7,045 nucleotides of DNA, from contig PKVB01000167.1 in assembly GCA_003131365.1 (NCBI GenBank), positions 1 to 7,045 of the forward strand. Reading direction: 5' to 3'. Positions within the stretch are counted from its first letter, which is position 1. Every line of letters starts with the position of its first letter. Origin of the DNA: Gemmatimonadota bacterium (GTDB lineage Bacteria; Gemmatimonadota; Gemmatimonadetes; Gemmatimonadales; Gemmatimonadaceae). Below are positions 1 to 5,871 of this stretch, piece after piece. The notes under the pieces are model-generated. The model was given only the letters and a program-made list of their open reading frames with translations. It did no database searches and was not told the origin of the DNA. A program made the translations under genes and the position numbers.

Positions 1-103
1 GGGGCTGCCGCCGCCTCAGGATGACAGGTAACGTGCTCGGTGCGAGCGCGTCACGTTGCGGCAAAGGCGCACCGACAACCCACACCTCGGCAACGCCGCC
101 GCC
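1..103. other. Non-coding edge downstream of the SDR-like gene
   Basis: This is the short stretch from the window edge to the stop codon of the SDR-like gene. No gene is visible in it. Positions 30-57 can fold into a small interrupted hairpin: AACGT pairs with ACGTT at the base, GCTCG pairs with CGAGC at the top across a GTG loop, and five bases bulge on one side. Being just past the stop of a minus-strand gene it could help end transcription, but there is no T-run on that strand, so this is weak. Confidence 0.3.
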
Positions 104-1609
104 TCACCAATCCGCCGGCTTGTAATCCTTCAGAAACTGCCCCCACACATGCACCCCGGTATTCAGCCCCGAGATGATCGGATCGACGATCCGCGCGGCG
201 CCGTCGACGATATCCAGCGGCGGATGGAAGCGGTGCACCGAGGTCTTCCGCTCCGCAAGCGCGGCAGGATCTTCATCCGTCACCCATCCCGTATCGACGC
301 TGTTCATGTGGATGCCGTCGGCGTGATAGTCGGCGGCCGAGGTGCGGGTCATCATGTTCAGCGCGGCCTTGGCCATGTTCGTGTGCGGATGCCGCGTGGT
401 CTTGAACTTCCGGTAAAACTGCCCCTCCACCGCCGAGACGTTGACGATGTGCTTGTCGCGCTCGGGCGTTCGCGTCATCAGGGGCTTGAGCCGCGCGTTG
501 ATGATGAACGGCGCGATTGCGTTGACGAGATGAACCTCGAGCAGCTCAACGGACGAGACGTCGGCCAACAGCATCCGCCAGGAGTTCCGTCCCCGGAGAT
601 CCAGCTGCTGCAGATCCTGGTCGAGCAGTCCGATCGGAAAGAGACTGCCATCCTCCTGTGGCCCGCGTCCAAGAAGCGAGACATCCGACTTCGGATGGAT
701 CGTGTGGCTTGCATGCGGATCCTCGTACGTGCCGAGCAGACCTCGCACGTGAGCAGGCATGGAGGTCAGCGCCGCGGTTTCTGTTTCCCTCATGTGCTCG
801 TAGAAATCGGCCGGGCGGCGGACAGTCTGGCACGCGTTGTTGATGATGAAGTCCAGTCGCTGCTCCGTCGCCAGCACCTCCGTGCAGAATGCTTCGACGC
901 TCGGCGTATGTCGCAGGTCAAGGCCGTAGATCTCGAGCCGGTCGGCCCACTCCTGGAAATCGGGCTCGCGGGCGTAGCGGGCCGCCGAGTCGCGCGGAAA
1001 GCGCGTGGTCACGATGAGGCGCGCGCCGGCGCGAAGGAGCTTGATCCCCGCCTGGTAGCCGATTTTCACGCGGCCGCCGGTGAGCAGGGCGACGCGTCCA
1101 CTAAAATCCGCGAGCTCGGTTCGCTTCGCGAAATTCTCCTCGGCGCAGGTGAGGCAGAGGCGGTCGTAGAAATGGTGGACCGTCGAGAATTCCTTCTTGC
1201 AGACGTAACACTTCCGAGGGTTTTCAGTTTCAGGAACAGGCTCGCCGCTGGTGAGCAGCTCGTCCGATTTCGGCGGGAAGATGTTTGGCGAAGTGATGAA
1301 GACTGGTTCGCGGCGCAACTTGCGGATGCCGGTAGCCGCGAGGACCGTCTCTTCGCGCTGCACTTTCTCGGCTCTCTTTTTCCGTTTGACGACCTTCAGG
1401 AGCTGGCGGCGGCCGAGCGCGTCGGGGCGTGAGACGCGACCGGCGGCATTCAGGAACCGGTTGCGATCGGCTTCGGGAATGTCTGCAAGCAGAGAACGAT
1501 CGGCGACGATCTTCTCGAGCAGATCCGCGGCTGCGCGCAGGCGATCAGCGAGGGAATTGCTCTCCGGTTCTCGCTGAGGTGAACGATTGGATGCCGTGTT
1601 GGTGTGCAT
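104..1609 (-). CDS. SDR-like NAD(P)-binding protein with N-terminal zinc ribbon
   Basis: A 501-residue protein whose second half has the short-chain dehydrogenase/reductase (SDR) Rossmann fold. Residues 1-130 are a charged, probably helical extension of unknown role. Cys134, Cys137, Cys152 and Cys155 form CxxC-14-CxxC, a likely zinc ribbon. TGGRVKIG (177-184) is the cofactor glycine loop, NNAC (257-260) replaces the usual NNAG, Asn363 sits in the SDR helix motif, and Ser392 (NVSAVEG) is the active-site Ser. At the YxxxK position the protein reads TNMAK: Lys414 is kept but Tyr is Thr410. The span from NNAC to Ser392 is about 130 residues, roughly 80 more than in a classical SDR. Typical SDRs have about 250 residues, so this is a distinct long branch. 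It is probably cytosolic, as no signal peptide is seen. The ATG start is the only good one, with no strong ribosome site before it. Substrate and reaction are unknown; the changed active site could mean altered chemistry or a binding role. Confidence 0.87.
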   Translation of the reverse strand: MHTNTASNRSPQREPESNSLADRLRAAADLLEKIVADRSLLADIPEADRNRFLNAAGRVSRPDALGRRQLLKVVKRKKRAEKVQREETVLAATGIRKLRREPVFITSPNIFPPKSDELLTSGEPVPETENPRKCYVCKKEFSTVHHFYDRLCLTCAEENFAKRTELADFSGRVALLTGGRVKIGYQAGIKLLRAGARLIVTTRFPRDSAARYAREPDFQEWADRLEIYGLDLRHTPSVEAFCTEVLATEQRLDFIINNACQTVRRPADFYEHMRETETAALTSMPAHVRGLLGTYEDPHASHTIHPKSDVSLLGRGPQEDGSLFPIGLLDQDLQQLDLRGRNSWRMLLADVSSVELLEVHLVNAIAPFIINARLKPLMTRTPERDKHIVNVSAVEGQFYRKFKTTRHPHTNMAKAALNMMTRTSAADYHADGIHMNSVDTGWVTDEDPAALAERKTSVHRFHPPLDIVDGAARIVDPIISGLNTGVHVWGQFLKDYKPADW

Positions 1610-1668
1610 GCACTGAATCTACCCGCAAAGGTCCCTCAGGCCGAACCGCGTCGGTGGAGACCTGTGGC

Positions 1669-1698
1669 GGGGGCCAGGCTCCTGAGACCCTGGCCCCC
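1669..1698 (-). terminator. Hairpin after the DsrE-like gene
   Basis: GGGGGCCAGG (1669-1678) and CCTGGCCCCC (1689-1698) are perfect inverted arms of 10 bp with a 10-base loop. The hairpin begins about 8 bases beyond the stop codon of the DsrE-like gene and lies before the SDR-like gene, so it fits a transcription terminator between the two. On the minus strand it is not followed by a T-run, so it may act with Rho, or only stabilise the mRNA end. Confidence 0.55.
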
Positions 1699-1705
1699 CT
1701 TTCCG

Positions 1706-2371
1706 TCACCCAGCGAAACAGTACCCGCAACCCAGCTCCTGCGCGTGGGCCACCCCGAGCACACCGGACGGCAGCATTTGCACGCCCGGCAGCAGGCCGG
1801 CGATCCATTCCTTCTTCACTGCGGCGGGATCGAGGCCCGTCTTCTTGGCCGCCCCGCTGCTGTAGATCGTGAGCGCGACGTCGCATGCGCCCACGAGGAC
1901 GCCCGACTTGATCAGCTCGGCGATGCCGAGGCCCGGAATCGGGGGCCCGGTAATCGTGGCGTACGGGTTCCGCTTGGCGGGCGCGTCGCCGTCCTTGATC
2001 CCGAACATCTCACCGATCCCGTACTTGGCCCAGACAGCGTCACCCAGCGCGAGCGAAAGCGCCGCGTGCCGCAGGATGACGACGGCCGTCGTCGGACCGG
2101 GATAGGTGGCTTCCATGGTGTTGAGATAGACTCGTGGCCAGATGGCCACCACGCCGCTATTCGGCTCCGGCGCGTCGAAGATCATGCGGTGCTTTCCGGT
2201 GATCTTCCCGAACCAAGCCTCGAGGGCGGGGTCGGCCGAGCCACCGCTCGGCGCATTTTCGGCGGCCACGCGCGATGGCAGTACACCGCTCAGGCCGGCA
2301 ACTGCCGCGGCCGCGGCGATGCGGCCAAGGAAGCCCCGGCGCGCCGTTTTGGACGCCATGAGATCAGACAT
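1706..2371 (-). CDS. Tat-exported DsrE/DsrF-like protein
   Basis: A 221-residue protein. It begins with a twin-arginine export signal: ARRGFLG at 10-16 followed by an Ala-rich hydrophobic run, with probable cleavage after VAA (35-37). It is therefore expected to fold in the cytoplasm and act in the periplasm or outside. The mature C-terminal part resembles the DsrE/DsrF sulfur-relay fold: a strand ending in Cys163 (GACDVAL), then LLPGVQMLPSGVLGVAHAQE and a final aromatic-rich strand, matching the family pattern of LPG, PSGV and a closing Gln/Glu-Gly-Tyr. The end reads CGYC (Cys215, Cys218), a CxxC pair. The start at 2371 is chosen over a GTG 18 codons upstream because AGGAGG lies 7 bases before this ATG and the Tat motif then sits at the N terminus. 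DsrE proteins carry persulfide sulfur in the cytoplasm; an exported one may do redox or sulfur binding instead. The exact function is unknown. Confidence 0.75.
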   Translation of the reverse strand: MSDLMASKTARRGFLGRIAAAAAVAGLSGVLPSRVAAENAPSGGSADPALEAWFGKITGKHRMIFDAPEPNSGVVAIWPRVYLNTMEATYPGPTTAVVILRHAALSLALGDAVWAKYGIGEMFGIKDGDAPAKRNPYATITGPPIPGLGIAELIKSGVLVGACDVALTIYSSGAAKKTGLDPAAVKKEWIAGLLPGVQMLPSGVLGVAHAQELGCGYCFAG

Positions 2372-2378
2372 GAGCACC

Positions 2379-2384
2379 CCTCCT
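2379..2384 (-). promoter_or_regulatory. Ribosome binding site fixing the DsrE-like start
   Basis: On the minus strand AGGAGG is followed after 7 bases by the ATG at 2371. This is the strongest Shine-Dalgarno site in the window and decides the start in favour of this ATG over the in-frame GTG at 2425. Confidence 0.8.
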
Positions 2385-2396
2385 GGCCAATGGCCA
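2384..2396. repeat. 13-bp palindrome abutting the ribosome binding site
   Basis: TGGCCA-A-TGGCCA is a perfect inverted repeat around one central base. It sits directly next to the Shine-Dalgarno sequence of the DsrE-like gene. It could be an operator or a small mRNA hairpin that affects translation. In GC-rich DNA a 6-bp arm can arise by chance, so the functional call is weak. Confidence 0.35.
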
Positions 2397-2498
2397 TGAA
2401 TTGTTTGAGGAGGCCAAAGTAGCACTCTTCCCGGGGCGCGGAAGGGCGGCGAGAGGGATCTGCGAGGTCGGGGTCGGGATGTGATGAAAGACCCGTCG

Positions 2499-2528
2499 GA
2501 GGGCGTCGCCCGGGACGGGCACGCCCTC
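2499..2528 (-). terminator. Strong hairpin terminator of the YahK-like gene
   Basis: The outer arms GAGGGCGT (2499-2506) and ACGCCCTC (2521-2528) pair over 8 bp. The inner arms GCCCG (2508-2512) and CGGGC (2516-2520) pair over 5 bp with a 3-base loop and one bulged base (2507). The stem overlaps the stop codon of the dehydrogenase gene. On the minus strand it is followed by CGACGGGTCTTTC, with a short T-rich stretch. Position and strength fit an intrinsic or near-intrinsic terminator that separates this gene from the DsrE-like gene. Confidence 0.65.
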
Positions 2529-3570
2529 AGGTCAACGAGGCCATGTCGATCACAAAGCGGTAGCGTACGTCACTCTTCAGGATGCGCTCGTAGGCTTTGT
2601 TGATGGACGCAATGTCGATCACCTCGACGTCGGAAGTGATGCCGTGTTCTGCGCAGTAGTCCAGCATCTCCTGCGTTTCTGCAATGCCGCCGATCCCCGA
2701 ACCCGCCAGGCTGCGCCGGCCGCCTATCAGGCTGAACACCGCCACTTCGGCTGGCGTGGGCGGTGCGCCGACACAGATCATCACGCCATCGGTATCCAAC
2801 AAATGGAGATAAAGGTTGTAATCGTGTTTGGCCGAAACGGTGTCGATGATGAAATCGAAATATCCAGCCAGCCCCTTGAGCTGCGCGGCATCGCTCGTGA
2901 GCGCGAACTTCTGCGCACCCAGACGTCGCGCATCCTTTTCCTTGGTGGGCGACGTGCTCAACATCGTTACTTCGGCACCGAATGAAGCTGCGAGCTTTAC
3001 TGCCATGTGGCCAAGACCACCGAGTCCTATCACGCCAAGCTTGTCGCCTTTGCCGACTTTCCAGTGGCGAAGCGGCGAATAAGTGGTGATGCCGGCGCAG
3101 AGAAGGGGCGCGACTCCGGCGAGCGGAAGCTTGTCGGAAACGCGCAGAACGTAATTCTCGTCGACGACGATCTGCTTTGAATAGCCGCCCTGCGTGACAT
3201 CGCCGTTTTTGTCACGAGCGCTATACGTGCCCACCATGCCCACCTTGCAGTACTGCTCGAGACCCTTCTTGCAGTTGACGCACTCGCGGCACGACTCGAC
3301 CATGACTCCGACGCCGGCGAGTTCGCCACGCCGGAATTTCGTGACCTTGTCGCCAACCGCGGTTACTCTGCCCACGATCTCGTGGCCCGGAACGATGGGA
3401 TAAATCGTCTGCTTCCACTCGTTGCGCACCATGTGTATGTCGGAGTGGCACACGCCGCAGTAGAGAATCTCGAGCTGAATGTCCTTCGGCCTCAGCGCTC
3501 GGCGATCGATCTGGAAAGGAGCGAGAGGAGTGTCCGGCCCCTGGGCCGCATACGCTTTGATCAATGACAT
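2527..3570 (-). CDS. yahK: NADPH-type zinc alcohol/aldehyde dehydrogenase, YahK-like
   Basis: A 347-residue medium-chain zinc alcohol dehydrogenase of the cinnamyl-alcohol/YahK group, which interconverts aldehydes and alcohols, usually with NADPH, in the cytosol. Catalytic zinc ligands are Cys41 (CGVCHSD), His63 with Glu64 (PGHE) and Cys158 (LLCAGITTY). Structural zinc ligands are Cys94, Cys97, Cys100 and Cys108. The nucleotide-binding loop is GLGGLGH (182-188), and STS (205-207) at the end of the next strand fits NADPH rather than NAD. Length and the ends MSLIKAYAAQ and YRFVIDMASL align well with E. coli YahK (349 residues). The ATG at 3570 is chosen over an in-frame TTG at 3615 because it matches the family N terminus, though no clear ribosome site precedes it. 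All key residues are present, so it should be active. The gene seems to stand alone, with a hairpin at its end. The family call is firm; the natural substrate is unknown, and yahK is used by resemblance only. Confidence 0.93.
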   Translation of the reverse strand: MSLIKAYAAQGPDTPLAPFQIDRRALRPKDIQLEILYCGVCHSDIHMVRNEWKQTIYPIVPGHEIVGRVTAVGDKVTKFRRGELAGVGVMVESCRECVNCKKGLEQYCKVGMVGTYSARDKNGDVTQGGYSKQIVVDENYVLRVSDKLPLAGVAPLLCAGITTYSPLRHWKVGKGDKLGVIGLGGLGHMAVKLAASFGAEVTMLSTSPTKEKDARRLGAQKFALTSDAAQLKGLAGYFDFIIDTVSAKHDYNLYLHLLDTDGVMICVGAPPTPAEVAVFSLIGGRRSLAGSGIGGIAETQEMLDYCAEHGITSDVEVIDIASINKAYERILKSDVRYRFVIDMASLT

Positions 3571-3610
3571 TTTGGTCGGAGTTGAAGGGCGCTTCTGACT
3601 GTGGAGAAGA

Positions 3611-3642
3611 AGCAATTTATCTATGTAGCGCCCGAATTTCAG
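3611..3642 (-). promoter_or_regulatory. Possible promoter of the YahK-like gene
   Basis: This AT-rich patch stands out in GC-rich DNA and lies 40-70 bases before the dehydrogenase start. On the minus strand CTGAAA (3637-3642) could be a -35 element and GATAAA (3616-3621) a -10 element, spaced 15 bases apart, which is shorter than ideal. The assignment is tentative. Confidence 0.3.
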
Positions 3643-3678
3643 TCATCGAAGTAAAACGGCGACGGCAGGCCGAGGATT

Positions 3679-4920
3679 TTAGAGCGGCCGGCCGTAGGTG
3701 AGACGGCGCCAGATCCACTCGACGGGTCCGAAGCGGAAGCGCGAGAGCCACAGGGCGCTGAGCGGAATCTGCACCAGCACGATCGCGGCGGCGATTCCCA
3801 TCGCGGTCGAGGCGCCGATTCGCCACCAGAGCGCGAACCCGAACCCGTATGACAGCACGACACAGATGATCGAGTGCATCAGATAATTCGTCAGCGCCAT
3901 GCGGCCGACTGGCGCGAACACGGTGATAAGACGCCGGCCGTCCACGACGAGCAGCCCAACCGTAGCGGCGTACCCAAGGGCAAGCATCGGAACGCCAACG
4001 CCCTGCATCGCCGTGCCCAGGAGCCCTCCGATAGACGGCGGCAGGTAGGACCAGTGGTCGAACGCCCACGCCGCGATGAGGTTCGCTGGCAGACCGATAC
4101 TCCAACCGAGCTTTGCCCACCGGACAAGCGTGGGGCGGCGGTTGGACGGCGAGAGCGCGATGCCGGTGCGCACGGTCCAGAGCCCCAGTACGAACATGCC
4201 GAGCACTTTCGGGAAGCGCACAGTAGCAAACAGGTCGGCCCACCTGCCGCCGAGAAATACCAGGTTGCCGATGAACGCATCCTTGAAACCGCCCGTGCCA
4301 ATGGCTTCAAAGTATGCGAGCATCTTGGCGGGCATGGCCGCGCTGGACGGTGTTTGAGTCGCGCCAGATCCGACGAGCATCCAGACGGCGAGCGCGACGA
4401 CATAGAGCGCTGTTGGCACTGCAAGCAGGATCACGGTCGACCGCACGAGCGCGCGATTGGACTTCCGCGCGAACCACGGCATGGTGAAGCCGAGGAGCGC
4501 GTACAGCATCAGGATGTCGCCGGCCCAGATCAGAAAGGCGTGAATCGCGCCGATGCCCAATAGAATGCGCAGACGCCGCTTGAACCTCGGCAACGCCGCA
4601 GCGCCGCCGCGCTCGAGCTGCACGCCGAAGCCGATGCCGAACAGCAGCGAGAACACCGAGTAGAACTTGCCGTCGACAAAGACGTGTTCGAGAAATAGCG
4701 CGACTCTGTCGGCAGCTACGGAAGGCAGGGCGGCGGCGCGATCCGGTGACATGAATATCAGACCGAAGAACACCAGCACGTTCGCCATGAGTATGCCGGC
4801 AACCGCGATGCCGCGGAGAACATCCAGAGCCTGGATGCGCTCATGCACAGGCAACGGCAAGACATCAGCAGCACCGTGGATCGGGCCCGCGCGCATCTCG
4901 ACGCCGTTCGTGAGAGTCAT
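3679..4920 (-). CDS. DUF418 / YeiB-family membrane protein
   Basis: A 413-residue integral membrane protein with about ten hydrophobic segments, roughly at 33-56, 78-100, 118-148, 158-184, 213-224, 238-253, 273-288, 298-325, 341-365 and 371-392. The N-terminal motif RIQALDVLRGIAVAGILMAN (28-47) is the hallmark of YeiB/DUF418 proteins. The C-terminal half (about 242-411) is the DUF418 domain, with GRMALTNYLMHS (339-350) and the typical ending GPVEWIWRRLTYG (398-410). The length fits the family. These proteins sit in the inner membrane and some resemble acyltransferase-like or transport proteins, but no activity is firmly established. The start ATG overlaps the stop of the upstream membrane gene as ATGA, which suggests coupled translation and one operon. 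A second Met at residue 9 is a less likely start. Confidence 0.9.
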   Translation of the reverse strand: MTLTNGVEMRAGPIHGAADVLPLPVHERIQALDVLRGIAVAGILMANVLVFFGLIFMSPDRAAALPSVAADRVALFLEHVFVDGKFYSVFSLLFGIGFGVQLERGGAAALPRFKRRLRILLGIGAIHAFLIWAGDILMLYALLGFTMPWFARKSNRALVRSTVILLAVPTALYVVALAVWMLVGSGATQTPSSAAMPAKMLAYFEAIGTGGFKDAFIGNLVFLGGRWADLFATVRFPKVLGMFVLGLWTVRTGIALSPSNRRPTLVRWAKLGWSIGLPANLIAAWAFDHWSYLPPSIGGLLGTAMQGVGVPMLALGYAATVGLLVVDGRRLITVFAPVGRMALTNYLMHSIICVVLSYGFGFALWWRIGASTAMGIAAAIVLVQIPLSALWLSRFRFGPVEWIWRRLTYGRPL

Positions 4921-5636
4921 GCGTGCGCTCTCGCGGCAACAGGCGTGCTACGGCTGGCGATTCCCCGCAAGTTCCGTAGGATGCGCACGCGCCAGAGCCA
5001 GTACAACATCGCCACGAGGACCACCAGCGGTGGAATCACGAGCAGAGAAGGAATCCGGATCGGCTTCGGAATGACCTTCGCCTGACCCAGAAAAAATGAG
5101 AAGGCCGCGATGAGCAGCGCTGTGCACATGCGCCACAGATGCCGCGCAAGCCGAGGCGCGCCGCGAACGGCCCGGCTACCCCCCGACCGTATCAGCCGAA
5201 TGTCGCCGACACTCGCCAGCAGTGCGACCGACCCGAAGATGAAAAACGGGACAGCCGGGATTCCACTCAGCATGTGCCTGGGACTCTCGATCGCCACGAC
5301 CCCGAACGTGAAAAGGTCCAGACCCACGGCCAACGCCACAAGCATCAGCCCGAGATCCAGCTGCCTCATTCCAGCCGACGGCGGGCGGACGGCGGTTAGC
5401 CCTGTGATCACCAGATAGGCAGTCAGCAGCCCCATCGGAATGTTCGACGCCGGCTGCCTGCCCCAGACTGCCGCCATCATCGCCCCCATGAGCCCCATAG
5501 TGGTCAGCGTGTAGACGAACAGCATTCCGCTCTTGCGATGCAGCCTTGCGCCCTTCGCCGCGTAGAGCGCGACAAAGCCGAAAATGATTCCCAGCGAGCC
5601 CGCGATGATGTGTACCGCCAACGCAGTCATCCGCAC
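4917..5636 (-). CDS. Seven-helix membrane protein, DUF2306-like
   Basis: A 239-residue protein with about seven membrane helices, near residues 5-27, 37-59, 66-84, 93-117, 125-144, 170-187 and 195-216, and a basic C-terminal tail. The start HIIAGSLGIIFGFVAL (9-24) followed by KGARLHRKSG (28-37) resembles DUF2306 membrane proteins, which carry the same His-then-GRxHRxxG pattern. His9, His33, His121 and His166 (RHLWRMC) lie near helix ends and could bind a cofactor or metal, though this is only suggested. It is the first gene of a two-gene operon, ending in an ATGA overlap with the DUF418 gene. The start is uncertain: GTG at 5636 has AAGG 10 bases upstream, while ATG at 5630 gives a protein two residues shorter with no ribosome site. 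Function is unknown. Confidence 0.8.
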   Translation of the reverse strand: MRMTALAVHIIAGSLGIIFGFVALYAAKGARLHRKSGMLFVYTLTTMGLMGAMMAAVWGRQPASNIPMGLLTAYLVITGLTAVRPPSAGMRQLDLGLMLVALAVGLDLFTFGVVAIESPRHMLSGIPAVPFFIFGSVALLASVGDIRLIRSGGSRAVRGAPRLARHLWRMCTALLIAAFSFFLGQAKVIPKPIRIPSLLVIPPLVVLVAMLYWLWRVRILRNLRGIASRSTPVAARAHA

Positions 5637-5691
5637 GGATCATCTGCCTTTGAGAGATGGTGAGTGAGGGCCTATCAGCGGAATACGACAT

Positions 5692-5708
5692 AACTTAGTT
5701 TTTAGTTT
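5692..5708. promoter_or_regulatory. Possible repressor site before the membrane operon
   Basis: AACT-T-AGTT (5692-5700) is a perfect 9-base palindrome, and it overlaps two tandem copies of TTAGTTT (5695-5701 and 5702-5708). The same TTAGTT core appears in the larger inverted repeat by the peptidase gene. The site lies about 55-70 bases before the start of the membrane operon, where a repressor could block its promoter. The proposed regulator is the BlaI-type protein encoded nearby; this is inferred from the shared core. Confidence 0.4.
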
Positions 5709-5836
5709 CAGGGCGGCCAGCGTTGAATTGGCGGGTTACAGATCGATTGCCGGCCGGCTCGCGAAACCGGAGGCGACCTCTCCCCGTAGGCCTCAGGGAG
5801 GAACCTAAACTGTGCCCTTGACGCCGCAGCGTAGCG

Positions 5837-5849
5837 TACGACAGTCGTA
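5837..5849. repeat. Inverted repeat TACGAC-A-GTCGTA
   Basis: Perfect 6-bp arms surround one central base. The repeat overlaps by two bases the TAACTA inverted repeat on its right, so the two form a continuous 25-base symmetrical block before the peptidase gene. It may be part of a compound operator or a site for a second regulator. Confidence 0.45.
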
Positions 5850-5861
5850 ACTACTTAGTTA
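5848..5861. promoter_or_regulatory. Candidate BlaI-type operator
   Basis: TAACTA-CT-TAGTTA is a perfect 14-base inverted repeat that ends 10 bases before the start codon of the M56 peptidase gene. BlaI/MecI/CopY repressors bind short AT-containing palindromes in the promoters of their own operons, and the repressor gene is the second gene of this unit, so autoregulation through this site is the natural reading. The exact operator of this repressor is not known from the sequence. Confidence 0.55.
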
Positions 5862-5871
5862 TTCGATAATC

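Larger units (their letters stand above)
5637..5871. other. Divergent intergenic control region
   Basis: This 235-base region separates the minus-strand membrane operon from the plus-strand peptidase-repressor pair, so promoters for both should lie here. It contains AT-rich islands at 5681-5710 and 5847-5870 in otherwise GC-rich DNA. Repeated TTAGTT elements and two perfect inverted repeats are described separately. TTGACG (5818-5823) resembles a -35 box for the plus-strand genes, but no good -10 box sits at the normal distance from it. GATAAT (5865-5870) resembles a -10 box but ends only one base before the annotated ATG. I see no small gene here. Confidence 0.6.

Noticed and set aside
56..1432. 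Long plus-strand open frame of 458 codons
   Set aside because: It lies antisense to the SDR-like gene, whose motifs are clear. The translation is rich in Arg, Gly and His without any recognisable domain, as expected for a mirror frame in GC-rich DNA.
104..1609. Treating the SDR-like gene as a decayed pseudogene because the Tyr is missing
   Set aside because: The frame is intact over 501 codons, and the glycine loop, Asn, Ser, Lys and all four zinc-ribbon Cys are in place, which argues for a maintained function.
1604..2422. Plus-strand open frame of 272 codons opposite the DsrE-like gene
   Set aside because: It has no domain or ribosome site, while the minus strand shows a Tat signal, a strong AGGAGG site and a DsrE-like C terminus.
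3617..4563. Open frames overlapping the DUF418 gene on both strands
   Set aside because: The frame at 3679-4920 has all the DUF418 hallmarks and membrane helices; the others are Arg- and Pro-rich shadows.
5176..5691. Minus-strand open frame of 171 codons over the seven-helix gene and its upstream region
   Set aside because: Its sequence is hydrophilic and low in recognisable pattern, whereas the overlapping frame encodes regular membrane helices and couples by ATGA to the next gene.
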